A stretch of 54,838 nt of DNA. Source: JADJOY01 sp016713535 [NCBI: Deltaproteobacteria bacterium] (GTDB lineage Bacteria > JADJOY01). Of this stretch, positions 1 through 9,416 are shown in pieces (position 1 is the first letter of the stretch; each line of letters starts with the position of its first letter). The stretch is taken from the NCBI GenBank assembly GCA_016713535.1, contig JADJOY010000063.1, positions 1-54,838 of the forward strand. The letters run 5' to 3'. The notes beneath the pieces are model-generated. The model saw only the letters and a list, made by a program, of their open reading frames with translations, was not told where the DNA came from and searched no databases. The position numbers and the translations under genes were made by a program.

Positions 1-328
1 GTACGGGAACCCGTAGGTGCTCGATCCACCGAGGACGGCGATCCGGAGCGATCCGGCTCGGCGAGTCCGAGCCAGCCGAACCGGGTTGAAGGTGCGTGCG
101 GCGTCCGGGCGCAGCGCCACGACATCGCCGTCCACGCGAAAGGGGTTGGCGTCGACGGCGAAGCCGTGGCTCGGATCGAACGGCGGGGCGTGCGGCGGCC
201 CATGGCCGTCTCAGCGTGAGTTCGATCAGCGTGGCGAACACGCCGGTGAGGGCGACGCCCACGAGCAAGCGGCGGCGAGACGCCGGGCGGGTGGCGGGGG
301 TGGATCGGGGGGACGGGCGGACGGTCAC
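1..328 (-). CDS. SGNH/GDSL hydrolase, membrane-anchored, 5' part only (frameshifted)
   Basis: The gene runs off the left edge; only about 109 N-terminal codons are present. The GTG at 328 was chosen because it precedes a basic stretch (SRRR) and the hydrophobic segment LLVGVALTGVFATLIEL, a likely signal anchor. One frameshift lies near 181-192, in a C-rich run of the coding strand. Beyond it the reading continues as FDPSHGFAVDANPFRV and then RIAVLGGSSTYGFPY, which matches block I of SGNH hydrolases, with the nucleophilic Ser in GGSS. Such membrane-anchored enzymes are usually (de)acylases acting on cell-envelope glycans, but the substrate here is unknown. The layout (N-terminal anchor, short linker, block I) is the same as in the SGNH gene at 42051-43025. 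It is divergent from mutL. Confidence 0.6.
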   Translation of the reverse strand, partial: MTVRPSPRSTPATRPASRRRLLVGVALTGVFATLIELTLRRPWAAARPAVRSEPRLRRRRQPLSRGRRCRGAAPGRRTHLQPGSAGSDSPSRIAPDRRPRWIEHLRVPV

Positions 329-419
329 CGCGGACGAGACGCTGACGGAGGACGAGGTCGGGACGCGAGGTCCACTCGGTTGCGCTCACTATACTGGCGC
401 GTCCCGCGGTGCCGCCGCC

Positions 420-2271
420 ATGACCCGACGCATCCAGGTCCTCTCCGACGAGCTCGTGAACCGCATCGCCGCCGGCGAGGTGGTCGAGCGGCCATTCTCC
501 GTGGTCAAGGAGCTCGTCGAGAACTCGCTCGACGCGGGAGCCTCCCGGATCGCGGTCGAGCTCAGCGGGGGCGGGAAGGAGTGGATCCAGGTCACCGACG
601 ATGGCGTCGGCATGGGCCCGGCCGACATCGAGATCTCGCTGACCCGCCACGCCACCAGCAAGCTCGCGAGCGCCGCCGACCTCGACGCCATCGGGACGCT
701 CGGTTTCCGAGGCGAAGCGTTGCCCTCCATCGCGGCCGTCTCGCGGATGGCGCTCGTGAGCCGGCCACGGGATCGGGACGCGGCCTTCCGCATCGACGTG
801 GAGGGAGGGCGCGTCGTCGCCTGAACCGAGGCGGAGCGCCGCCGGGCACCCGTGTCGAGGTCTCGGATCTCTTCTTCAACACGCCCGCACGGCGTGCTTT
901 CCTGAAGGCGGACGGCACCGAGCTCCGCCACGTCGCCGACTGGATGCAGCGCCTCGCGCTCGCCCGTCCGGACGTCGGCTTCAGCCTCGTCCACGACGGA
1001 CGCGTGCTGCTGGAGGCGCCCCCCGCGGCGACCCTCACCGACCGCGCGCTCGCGGTGCTGGGGCGGGACGTGGCGCGCTCGCTGTTCCAGGTCGATGGCA
1101 TGGAGGGCGAAGCCGCGCTTCACGGGCTGGTCGCCAAGCCTGGCGTCACGCGTCCGAGCGCGGGAGCGCTCTACGTCGATCTGAACGGACGGGTGATCCG
1201 CGATCGCGGCGTGATCCACGCGGTGGTCAGTGGCTATGGATCGCTGAACCCCGCGGGCAAGTATCCGATCGTGGTGCTCCACCTGGAGGTGCCGCTCGAC
1301 GCCGTGGACGTGAACGTCCATCCGGCGAAGACCGAGGTGCGGTTCCGTGACTCGTCGGGCATCCATCGCCTCGTGCACCATGCGATCCGCGATGCGCTCA
1401 AGGTCGCGCCGTGGGCCGGACGTGAGGGCTCGGGCGCCGTCGCGCCGCCACCGCCGGACCCTGCCGAGCCGCCACGTGCTGCGGCCGTCACTTCCGCGCC
1501 GGAGGCGCCGTGGCACGCCTCGGTGAGGTCCTTCGCACCGTTCCTGGGCAACGAGCTGCCTGGCTGGACCCTCCGCGAGACCTCCACGGTCATGGCGCCG
1601 GTGACCGACTCCGCGCCCGACGCGGCTCGCCTCCCGTTCGAGCCCCGGCCGTCGCTCGAGGTCGGCAGCGCGGGTTTCTTCGCTGCCTTGCGTCCCATCG
1701 CTCAGCTCCACCGCACCTATCTGGTGTGCGAATCCGCGTCCGGGCTCGTGCTCATCGACCAGCACGCCGCGCACGAACGGGTGACGTTCGAGAAGCTGCG
1801 CGGCCAGTTGCTGGCGGGCGCGGTGGCCACCCAGGACCTGCTCCTGCCGGAGCCGGTCGAGGTCGGACCGGTCCGCGCCCGCGTCGCCGAGGAGCGTGCG
1901 GATGCGCTCGCGCGTCTCGGGTACGCGCTCGAGCCGTTCGGCATCGGCACCGTGCTCGTGAAGCGGGTGCCCCGCGCTGCTCGTGCGGTACGGTGACGCG
2001 GCCGGTTTGCTCGACGATCTCCTCGAGCCCGACGGGCCGCTCGTGGCGAGGGGGTGCCTCCACCGGGGCCGATGCGGCGCTCGAAGAGGTCCTCGGTCGC
2101 ATGGCGTGCCACGGCTCGGTGCGGGCCGGGCGGGTGCTCTCGATCGACGAGATGCGAGAGCTGCTTCGCTCCCTCGACACCACCGATTTCCGCGGTAACT
2201 GCCCGCACGGACGCCACGTCGTCCTGGAGCTCTCGCTAGCCGAGATCGAGCGCCGGGTCGGACGCCGGTGA
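420..2271 (+). CDS. mutL: DNA mismatch repair protein MutL (three frameshifts)
   Basis: MutL couples mismatch recognition by MutS to strand removal. The N-terminal GHKL ATPase motifs are all present: the helix with [14 protein letters not shown], then DDGVGM, then [28 protein letters not shown] and the [11 protein letters not shown] segment follow. The C-terminal domain has [14 protein letters not shown], the DQHA(X)2E(X)4E endonuclease motif, and a CPHGRH metal-site motif, so this should be a nicking MutL rather than the E. coli type. The frame changes near 790-845, at the C run 1970-1973 (one extra C restores [12 protein letters not shown]) and at the G run 2050-2054. Homology continues across all three, so base-call error is more likely than decay. 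The stop overlaps the miaA start (GTGA). Confidence 0.93.
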
Positions 2272-2936
2272 GCACGTCGCGCGCACCGGTCGTCGTGCTG
2301 TGCGGACCCACGGCGGTGGGAAAGACCGCGCTCGCCGTCGACCTCGCGCGCGAGGTCGGCGCGGGAAGATGGTCGGCGCGGACTCGCGCCAGATCTACCG
2401 GTCCATGGACGTCGGCACCGCCAAACCCACGGTCCTGGAGCGTACCGCCGTTCCGCACCACCTGATCGACGTCGTCGACCCGTCGGAGGAGTTTGATCGA
2501 GGTCCACCGCCAGACCGGCCAGCCGCTGAGCTCGTTCACGGCGACCACGCCGCTGGTGGGACGCATCGTCCGGGTCGTGCTCGACCGGCCGCGAGAAGAG
2601 CTCGACGCCCGGGTGGACGCGCGTGTCCACGCGATGTGGTCGAGCGGGTTCGTCGACGAGGTGGCGGCGCTCAAGGCGCGGGCTCGCCCCCCGGTGGCGC
2701 AGGCGCTCAACGCCCTGGGGTATCGCGAGATCCTCGAGCACCTCGACCGTGGCGCCGCGCTCAGCGGGCCGGAGGCCGAGGCGACGATCGCCCGGATCGC
2801 ACTGGCGACCCGCCAGTTCGTACGCCGCCAGCGCGCCTGGTTCCGCCCCGAGCCGGGCACCGACGTGGCGCATCCCGAACGCGACCGTGAGCGGGTCCGT
2901 CGCCACCTCGCCGAGGTGATGGAGCTGCGTTCGTGA
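2268..2936 (+). pseudogene. miaA: tRNA dimethylallyltransferase MiaA, frameshifted and internally deleted
   Basis: MiaA prenylates A37 of tRNAs that read UNN codons. The P-loop ([16 protein letters not shown]) is in the first frame. One missing base near 2365 leads into [20 protein letters not shown] and [15 protein letters not shown] second break near 2490 joins this directly to [14 protein letters not shown]. In complete MiaA proteins roughly 95-105 residues separate these two motifs, including the second half of the catalytic core and the insertion domain. The C-terminal part ([24 protein letters not shown]) is intact. The total of about 223 codons compares with about 300-315 for the family. 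As written the gene cannot make active enzyme. It is either a genuine deletion or a collapsed assembly. The mutL-miaA order is common, but no hfq follows. Confidence 0.85.
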
Positions 2937-3101
2937 GGACGGGAGGGGGCGACCGAGTGTCACGGGGTAGCGGGGCTCGCACGCGGGAGTGGTAAGGCAT
3001 GGCCACGTTCGGTATCATCCGCGCCGCTTTTCGATCGCGCCGGGGCAGCGTCCGCGCGGGGCGGGACGCGCGGTGTGGCGCAACGGAACCAGGGGGGATG
3101 G

Positions 3102-3524
3102 ATGATTCGAAGGAACGATCGAGGCTTCACGCTCGTCGAGCTACTGGTCGTGATCGCCATCATCGGGATTCTCGCGGCGATCGCGATCCCGCAGCTTCTC
3201 GGCACACGTGACAAGGCCAGGACTGCGACCTGCGACGATACCTTCAAGTCGCTCTCGGGCGAGGTGGCGAACGAGCTCGACGGAGCGTTGAACGGCGGAA
3301 CCGGTCATTGCGCCACGACGCAGAACACCGGCGTGATCGCGTGCGTGATCTTCCAGCACACGGACGAGGACAACCCACGCAATCGAAACCAGCAGGCCTT
3401 CACGGTCGCGTCGCCGACCTCCTGCCAGGTGCAGCTCACCACGCTCAGCACGAATGGCGTGACGTTCACGCAGCAGCCCGACAAGGGCGGAGCGACCCGC
3501 ACGTTCTCGATCGCGATCAACTGA
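3102..3524 (+). CDS. Type IV pilin-like / prepilin protein, copy 1
   Basis: This is a 140-residue prepilin. The leader MIRRNDRG ends in Gly before the N-methylated Phe, with Glu at mature position 5 (FTLVELLVVIAIIGILAAIA), the classic prepilin-peptidase site and hydrophobic assembly helix. The ATG at 3102 is preceded by AGGGGGG at 3091-3097. The soluble part (132-residue mature form) has four cysteines (ATCD, GHC, IAC, TSC) and a DEDNPRNRNQ stretch. The second copy at 53462-53878 aligns without gaps at about 70% identity by hand. It may be a major pilin or a GspG-like pseudopilin; no pil or gsp assembly gene is in the window to decide. No sigma-54 site like that of copy 2 was found upstream. 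Confidence 0.92.
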   Translation: MIRRNDRGFTLVELLVVIAIIGILAAIAIPQLLGTRDKARTATCDDTFKSLSGEVANELDGALNGGTGHCATTQNTGVIACVIFQHTDEDNPRNRNQQAFTVASPTSCQVQLTTLSTNGVTFTQQPDKGGATRTFSIAIN

Positions 3525-3588
3525 CCTGCTCGCCGGCTTCTCACCCACGGCTCGGGCTGCGGGTCAGGGGGCCAGCGCGGAGCAGGTG

Positions 3589-4779
3589 ATGGCCATGCGA
3601 ACGGCCCGGTTGGCGACGTCCAGCCGGGTCGTCGCGCTCCTGTTCGGTGTGCTCGCGGCGTGGCTGGCGCCGGTGGCGCCTGCGCGGTCGAGTGAACCCG
3701 ACGAGGGGGAGCGAAGCGAGGGAGCGGGGATCTCCTGGGCGCTGCTGCCGATCGTCGGATACAGCCCCGAGACCAGCTTCTCGGGCGGCGCGAAGTTCCG
3801 CGACAGCGACCTCTTCGGCTGGGGCGCGGTCTTCGACCTCCAAGCGAGATACGCCGTCGAGCAACAGCAGTACGCCGAGGTCGGGCTCGAGGATCCCCAC
3901 GTCTTCGGCTCGCGCTTCTCGCTGGCGAGCGACGTGGTGTGGGACTCCGACCCAGCGAAGGAGTTCTTCGGGCTCGGGAACGACTCGCGCGGCCCCGATT
4001 CGAGCTCGAGCCATCTGTTCCAGAATGCGTCGGCACGCGTCGCGCTCGGAGTGTGGTTGCTGCCGGAGCTCCATTACTCGTTCGCGGTCGCCGTTCGCCA
4101 GGTGGAGCTCGGCGTACCGCGCCCGAACGGCGACGCCGTGGAGGCGACGAAGGACGCGTTTCCGGACCTCGTCGGTGTCGATGGTGGACAGGTGCGCTCG
4201 CTCCGGCTCGAGCTCGTCTACGACGACGCTCCCGAAGCGCTCCGGCCGATCGATGGCTGGCACGCCGGCGGCTTCGTCGAGGAGGTCGGTCCCACGCTGG
4301 ACAACGACTTCAACTACACGTTCTACAGCGCGGAGGTCGCGCGCCGCGTGTCGCTCTTCCGCGACTGGCTCGTCGTGGCCGGACGGTTCCGCGCTCAATA
4401 CGTCGAGGGTGTGCCGGACGAGATCCCGTTCTGGGCGGAGCCGAGCCTGGGCGGTGCGGACAGCCTGCGCGGGTTCTTCCCCGATCGTTTCATCGGTCGA
4501 GGGAGTGCGCTGGCCAACGCCGAACTGCGGGTGAAGGTGGCGGCGTTCGCGTTCTTCGACTGGTGGGACGTCACCATCGACGCCGTGGGCTTCGGCGATT
4601 TCGGCCGCGTCTATCTCGCCGAGGAGGCGTTCTCGAAGCAGGTCGTCAAGGACTGGAAATCGAGCTGGGGCGGCGGCGTTCGTTTCTTCCTCTCCTCGGG
4701 GCTGGTCGCGCGCGTCGACCTGGGCTTCTCGGACGAGGAGAGCGCGCTCACGTACCTGCGGTTCGGGCAGATGTTCTGA
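3589..4779 (+). CDS. Omp85/BamA-like surface antigen outer-membrane protein
   Basis: The 396-residue protein begins with a signal peptide (VVALLFGVLAAWLAPVAPARS) and continues as alternating amphipathic beta strands. The segment GGADSLRGFFPDRFIGRG followed by ANAELRV matches the conserved LRG(F/Y) and NAELR signature of the Omp85 16-strand barrel (bacterial surface antigen, D15 type). The chain ends in Phe (RFGQMF), the usual sorting signal for the BAM machine. No POTRA domains precede the barrel, so this is a short barrel-only member, not BamA itself. A GTG at 3586 is also in frame, but the ATG at 3589 is preferred. The 3' end overlaps the converging holB gene by about 32 bases. Confidence 0.85.
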   Translation: MAMRTARLATSSRVVALLFGVLAAWLAPVAPARSSEPDEGERSEGAGISWALLPIVGYSPETSFSGGAKFRDSDLFGWGAVFDLQARYAVEQQQYAEVGLEDPHVFGSRFSLASDVVWDSDPAKEFFGLGNDSRGPDSSSSHLFQNASARVALGVWLLPELHYSFAVAVRQVELGVPRPNGDAVEATKDAFPDLVGVDGGQVRSLRLELVYDDAPEALRPIDGWHAGGFVEEVGPTLDNDFNYTFYSAEVARRVSLFRDWLVVAGRFRAQYVEGVPDEIPFWAEPSLGGADSLRGFFPDRFIGRGSALANAELRVKVAAFAFFDWWDVTIDAVGFGDFGRVYLAEEAFSKQVVKDWKSSWGGGVRFFLSSGLVARVDLGFSDEESALTYLRFGQMF

Positions 4780-5787
4780 GGCTCGCCGCCGCGCCGGCGC
4801 ACAATCCGAGCAGGAGGTCCTCGATCGCGAGCGTCACGTTGGCACTGGTGAGGACGCTGGCGCGCAGGCGGGCCACCTGATCGAGCGCGTCGGCCACGCG
4901 GCGCCGCGGCAGGTTCCCGATCACGCCGCCTTGCAGGTCGGACTCCCCGTGCACGCGCCGCGCGAGAAGATCGGCCAGGGCGTCGAGGAGCTCTGCGGCC
5001 GTGGCGCGCTCGCCGCTCAGCGACTCGGCGAGGTCGAGGACCGCGAGGATCGACTCGGGACGCAGGGCGGCGAGGGGAGCCTCGAACCGGCTCGGCTCGA
5101 GACCACCCGAGCGCGCGAGCTCGAGGGCGGAAGCGACCGAGCCCGCGGCGCGGGCTACGACGGACGCGACCTGGGACGGCACCACGTCGGTGCCGAGCTC
5201 GCGCTCGAGGATCGCGGTCATCGCCGCAGGGTCGATCGTACCGAAGCGAAGCTTCTGGCATCGACTACGCACCGTCGCGAGGAGGGCGCTGGGCGCCGAC
5301 GTGACGAGCAGCAGGCTGCGGCCGGCGCGTGGCTCCTCGAGGGTCTTGAGGAGCGCGTTCTGGGCCTCTGGGCCCATGCGGTGGGCATCGAGGACGATCG
5401 CCACCCGAGTCGTGCCCTCGACTGGCCTGGACGCGAGCCAGGAGTTCAGCTCGCGAACGGTCGCGACCCGGATCGAGCTCGACGCCTTCCCCTCGAAGTC
5501 ACCCTTGGTCGCGAGCCGCGCGCGATCGCTTGGTCCTCGGGGAGCACCACCGAGAGATCGGCGTGGACGCCCCGCGCGAGCCGCTCGCACGACCGACAGC
5601 GTCCGCACGCATCCGAGCCGATCCGCTCCGCGCACAGCAGGCTCGCGGCGAACGACCGCGCCGCGCGCTCTTTCCCGACCGACTCGGGACCGTGGAGGAG
5701 ATAGGCGTGGGCCGGTCGACCGTTTTCGAGTGAACGCACGAGCACCGAAAGCGCGCGCCGCTGACCGAGGACCTCGCCGAGCTTCAT
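4748..5787 (-). CDS. holB: DNA polymerase III delta' subunit (one frameshift)
   Basis: Delta' is the stator of the clamp loader. The N-terminus MKLGEVLGQRRALSVLVRSL leads into HAYLLHGPESVGKERAAR, the Walker-A-like loop, and a CGRCRSC zinc-knuckle segment. After one frameshift near 5515-5535 the chain continues with VATVRELNSWL, AIVLDAHRMGPEAQNALLKTLEEP and the VRSRCQKLRF sensor/SRC motif, followed by an alpha-helical collar domain. The fused length is about 346 residues, normal for the family. The start overlaps the holA stop (ATGA), so the two clamp-loader subunits look translationally coupled. The 3' end converges on the outer-membrane protein gene with a small overlap. Confidence 0.88.
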
Positions 5788-7178
5788 GGCGCGTCCGCCG
5801 TGCGCCCTGGGCCACGAACGGGTCGGGACATCGCGTCGACCAGGAACCGCTCGAGGAGCAACGTGGCGTCGCCCGGTGTGCTCTTGAGGGCGCGGTCGAG
5901 GGCGGCGAGGCCACGCAGCATCCGCACGAGCTCGCTCGCGTGATACCGGAAGGCGCCCTGGAAGGTGCGGTAGCAGCGGAACGGGTGGCCGGACGCGAGA
6001 GAGCCCGCCCCAGGGAGCTCGGAGAGGCCCGGAAAGATCCGGCTCTCGAACTCGCGGCTCGAGGTCGAGCGCTGTAGTCGGGAGGCGAGCGGTCCATCGA
6101 TGAGGAGGCGAGCACGCAGCAGGCGTCGCGTCTCGCTCGCGATCGCTGCCAGGATGCGCAGCACCGCGCCGACCGAGTCGCCGTCACCGCCGGCGAGCAG
6201 TGCTCGGACCCGGGCGAGTGCGTCGGCGACGTTGCGGTCGCCCAGGCTACCCTGGAGGAGGAAGATCGGATCCTCGCGGTCGCGCGCGACCAGCGCGCCA
6301 ACCGCCTCCGCGTCGATCGTCCTCGAGTCGCCGACGTAGAGCGCGAGCTTCTCGACCTCGCGCGCCAGACGCTCAGGGTCGGGCGGGACGCGGTCGAGCA
6401 GCGCTGCGCGCGCGTCGCTCTGTATGCGGAGGCCCGTCGTGGCGAGCAGCCGGTCGAGGACCCCGGCCATCTGGCGGTCGCCTTCCTTGCCGGGGGCCAC
6501 GTCCAGCGACAGCACGGCGCCTTGCTGCTTGATCTCGCGCACGACCGGGTGGGTGCGCTCGACCTTGCGGGCCGTGATGACGAGGGTGTTGGCGCTCGCG
6601 CGGCCGCTCGCAAGTGCGCTGGTGAGCAGGGGGATGCCCCCACTCGCTGGCGGGATCTCGCGACGGTCGCGCTCGAGGCGGGCGTGGATCGCCGCGCGCC
6701 AGCGATCGATCCGGTCGCCCCGTGCGATCGTCGTGCCGAGCACCTTGTTGATCTCGTCGAGCGCGCCCTTGGTTCCCTTCGCGATGTCGGCTAGCGAGAG
6801 CCCGGCTTCGGAGAAGAGCACCACGGCCTTTCGCGTCGACTCGTCCTCACGGCCTTGCTCCCAAAGCTCGGCGAGCTGGTCGACGAGCTCGGCCTGATCG
6901 CGCTTGCCGGACAGGAACGTGGCGCCGAGCACCAGCACGACCCGGCGACCGCCCAGCATGGAGACGGAGCAGAGGTCGTCCGCCACCTCCGACGGGCGGG
7001 CGGCCGCCCCGTCGTACTTCACCAGGTTGAAGCTGCGATCGACCTCGGGGACGATCGCGTACGCGATCGTCGCGCGGCGTCGCGCAGGCTCTGCTCGGCC
7101 TCGCCGGTGAGCAGGTAGGCGGGCAGGGCCTTGCCCTGGCCGATCTGCGCCAAGGAGCTGCTCGAGGTCGGCGGCCAT
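5784..7178 (-). CDS. holA: DNA polymerase III delta subunit (two compensating frameshifts)
   Basis: Delta opens the sliding clamp. The first residues are MAADLEQLL. The frame then changes near 7150 and returns near 7070; between these points the correct reading is AQIGQGKALPAYLLTGEAEQ. From there the frame is clean: FNLVKYDG, LGGRRVVLVLGA, VITARKVERTHPVVREIK, LDRVPPDPERLAREVEKLALY and the C-terminal helical domain HASELVRMLRGLAALDRALK. The length, about 464 residues, is above the E. coli protein (343), partly from an insertion around residues 110-160. It is read with holB (overlap of four bases) and lies 49 bases after ilvE on the same strand. Confidence 0.85.
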   Translation of the reverse strand: MAADLEQLLGADRPGQGPARLPAHRRGRAEPARRRATIAYAIVPEVDRSFNLVKYDGAAARPSEVADDLCSVSMLGGRRVVLVLGATFLSGKRDQAELVDQLAELWEQGREDESTRKAVVLFSEAGLSLADIAKGTKGALDEINKVLGTTIARGDRIDRWRAAIHARLERDRREIPPASGGIPLLTSALASGRASANTLVITARKVERTHPVVREIKQQGAVLSLDVAPGKEGDRQMAGVLDRLLATTGLRIQSDARAALLDRVPPDPERLAREVEKLALYVGDSRTIDAEAVGALVARDREDPIFLLQGSLGDRNVADALARVRALLAGGDGDSVGAVLRILAAIASETRRLLRARLLIDGPLASRLQRSTSSREFESRIFPGLSELPGAGSLASGHPFRCYRTFQGAFRYHASELVRMLRGLAALDRALKSTPGDATLLLERFLVDAMSRPVRGPGRTADAP

Positions 7179-7227
7179 GCGCGTGGACTTCGCGGGCTGG
7201 GTCGCGACGGCGGCCGCCAGCGAGCGG

Positions 7228-8143
7228 TCAGAGGTAGGTCAGCCAGTCCTTGTGCTTGTCGTCCGCGCCCTTGACCGCGCGGAAGTACGCTTCCTGGAGG
7301 GTCTTCGTGACGGGGCCGGGCTTGCCGCTGCCGATCGAGCGTCCGTCGAGCTCGCGCACCGGGGTCAGCTCGGCGGCGGTCCCCGTCATGAAGAACTCGT
7401 CCGCCATGTACACCTCGTCGCGGCTGAAGCGGCTCTCGAGCACCGTGTAGCCGTGATCGCGCGCGAGAGTCATGACCGAATCGCGAGTGATGCCAGGCAG
7501 GGCGGCGCCGAGCGTGGGCGTCTTGATCACCCCGTCCCGAACCAGGAAGACGTTCTCGCCGCTCGCCTCGCAGACGTAGCCCTCGGTGTCGAGGAAGAGC
7601 GCCTCGTCGTAGCCGTCTCGCTTGGCCTCCATCTTGGCGAGGTACGAGTTCACGTAGCCGCCGCACACCTTGGCCTTGGTCATGAACGAATTGACGTGCG
7701 GGCGGATGTACGACGAGACGGACGCGGATGCCATTCTTGAGGCCTTCCTCGCCCAGGTAGGCGCCCCACGACCACGCGGCGATCATCACCTGCGTGGGGT
7801 TCTTGTCGGGGAACAGACCCATGGTGCCCGCACCGAGGAAGACCAGCGGCCGGATGTAGGCCTCGGCGAGATCGTTCTCGCGCAACACGTCGAGGAGCGC
7901 CTGGCTGAGCTGCTCGTCCGAGTAGGGGACCTTGAGGTACACGGCATGCGCCGAGTGGCGCAGCCGGCGCATGTGCTCGGGGAGGCGGAACACGGCGCTG
8001 CGGCCATCCACCGTCTTGTAGCAGCGGATTCCTTCGAACACCCCGACGCCGTAGTGCAGGGTGTGCGTCAGGACGTGCGTGGTGCCGTCCTTCCAGTCCA
8101 GCATCCTGCCGTCGAGCCAGAGCTTCTTCGCTTCGACCGTCAT
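7228..8143 (-). CDS. ilvE: Branched-chain amino acid aminotransferase (one frameshift)
   Basis: This fold-type IV PLP enzyme transaminates Leu, Ile and Val with 2-oxoglutarate. Diagnostic motifs are [19 protein letters not shown] at the N-terminus, [15 protein letters not shown], the [13 protein letters not shown] helix and [20 protein letters not shown]. The ATG at 8143 gives the standard start [17 protein letters not shown]; an upstream ATG at 8164 is less likely. One frameshift near 7700-7725 separates KNGIRVR from [16 protein letters not shown]. The fused length is about 305 residues, as expected. It is the first gene of a minus-strand run with holA and holB. Confidence 0.93.
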
Positions 8144-8274
8144 GAGCGCCCTCGCCAGTAACACCGCGAATGAGATGGGACTGCACGATTTGTGCGGAAA
8201 GCCGCGACTTTACCACCGCGCCTCGCGGAATTCACCGTCACGGTTCGCAGGCGTCGCGTCGGTCCGGCTTGCCC

Positions 8275-9288
8275 TCAGCGCACGGCGGCGCTCTCGAGCC
8301 GGGCCGCAGCGCCCGCCGAGCGCTCGTGCGTCAGCCACCACACGACGGCTTCCCGGACCCCGTCGGCGAGAGCGATCCGCGGCGACCAGCCGAGACGATG
8401 CCGGGCCTTGTCGTTGGCGCAGAAGAAGTCGCGCGGTGACTCGCCGACGACATGGAGGTCGAGCGAGTGGACGTGCACGCGCTCGAGGAGCCGGGACGCC
8501 GTCCGGCACAGACGCGCGGCGGCGAGGGGAAAGCGGCGTGGCCGCAACGGCACGCCGAGCGCGTCTGCAATGGATCGGAAGAAGCCGCGGGTCGTGTAGA
8601 CCTCGGTGTCGGCGACCCAGAACACCTCCCCGCCGATCCCCGGGACGGTGGCCGCCGCGCCGACCGCGTCCACGAGGTTGTCCACGTACACCATGCTGCG
8701 ACGGTTGAGCCCGTCGCCGAAGAGCGGCGGGCGTCCGCTCGCGATCATCCGCATGAGTCGCGAGCGCCGTTCGGGCTGGCCCGGGCCGTAGAACATCGCG
8801 GGCCGGAGCACCACGGTCTCGAGTCCCTGACGCCGGTTCGACTCGAGGACCACGAGCTCCGCCTCGCGCTTGGTGCGGCCGTATTCGGTCTCCGGTCGGC
8901 ACGGCTGCTCTTCGGTCAACGGCCGATGGTCCGTGTTGTAGCCCTGTGCCGCCTCCGAGCTGACGTGACAGAAACGCCTGGCGCCGGCTCGGCTCGCCGC
9001 CTGAACGGCGTTGCGCGTCCCTTCGACGTGGATCGCGTGGTAATCGCCGAACCGCTCCGGGTGCACGACGCCCGCGCAATGCACGACGAGCTCGACGCTC
9101 CGCGCGGCGCGCTCGAGCGCAGCTGCATCGCGCACGTCGCCACGCTCGACGGTCGCCCCGAGCCGCTCGACGGGCTCGGCGTCACGTCCCGGCTCGACGA
9201 GACAGCGAACGTCCTGGCCTTCGCCCGTGAAGCGTGCCACGAGCCGGGTGCCGAGCCAGCCTGGAGCGCCTGTGATGAGGACGGTCAT
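8275..9288 (-). CDS. NAD(P)-dependent epimerase/dehydratase, extended SDR family
   Basis: The 337-residue protein starts MTVLITGAPGWLGTRL, a TGxxGxxG Rossmann motif, then GDVRDAAALERA (the DVRD adenine-contact region), LVVHCAGVV, HVEGTRNAVQAA, HVSSEAAQGY (catalytic Ser) and EYGRTKREAE (YxxxK). This set defines extended SDRs such as sugar-nucleotide epimerases and 3-beta-HSD-like enzymes. The substrate cannot be told. It is divergent from the membrane/propeller gene at 9417 and lies 131 bases upstream of ilvE. Confidence 0.88.
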   Translation of the reverse strand: MTVLITGAPGWLGTRLVARFTGEGQDVRCLVEPGRDAEPVERLGATVERGDVRDAAALERAARSVELVVHCAGVVHPERFGDYHAIHVEGTRNAVQAASRAGARRFCHVSSEAAQGYNTDHRPLTEEQPCRPETEYGRTKREAELVVLESNRRQGLETVVLRPAMFYGPGQPERRSRLMRMIASGRPPLFGDGLNRRSMVYVDNLVDAVGAAATVPGIGGEVFWVADTEVYTTRGFFRSIADALGVPLRPRRFPLAAARLCRTASRLLERVHVHSLDLHVVGESPRDFFCANDKARHRLGWSPRIALADGVREAVVWWLTHERSAGAAARLESAAVR

Positions 9289-9416
9289 CGACGGCGAGCC
9301 TCGGGTCGCGGGCCGCGTCGGCTCGTGACCAGGAAAATGTGGCCGGATTCGGTGGGGAGGATTCGCAACCTACCATCGGCGTTGACCCTGTGGGAGGGCT
9401 GGCCAATGCTCGCGCG

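Noticed and set aside
390-395. TATACT, a good -10 sequence upstream of mutL
   Set aside because: No acceptable -35 at 16-18 bases; reported only as a note, not a promoter.
389-2860. Long minus-strand open frame across mutL-miaA
   Set aside because: Arg/Ala-rich translation typical of the antisense of GC-rich genes; the plus strand has full MutL motifs.
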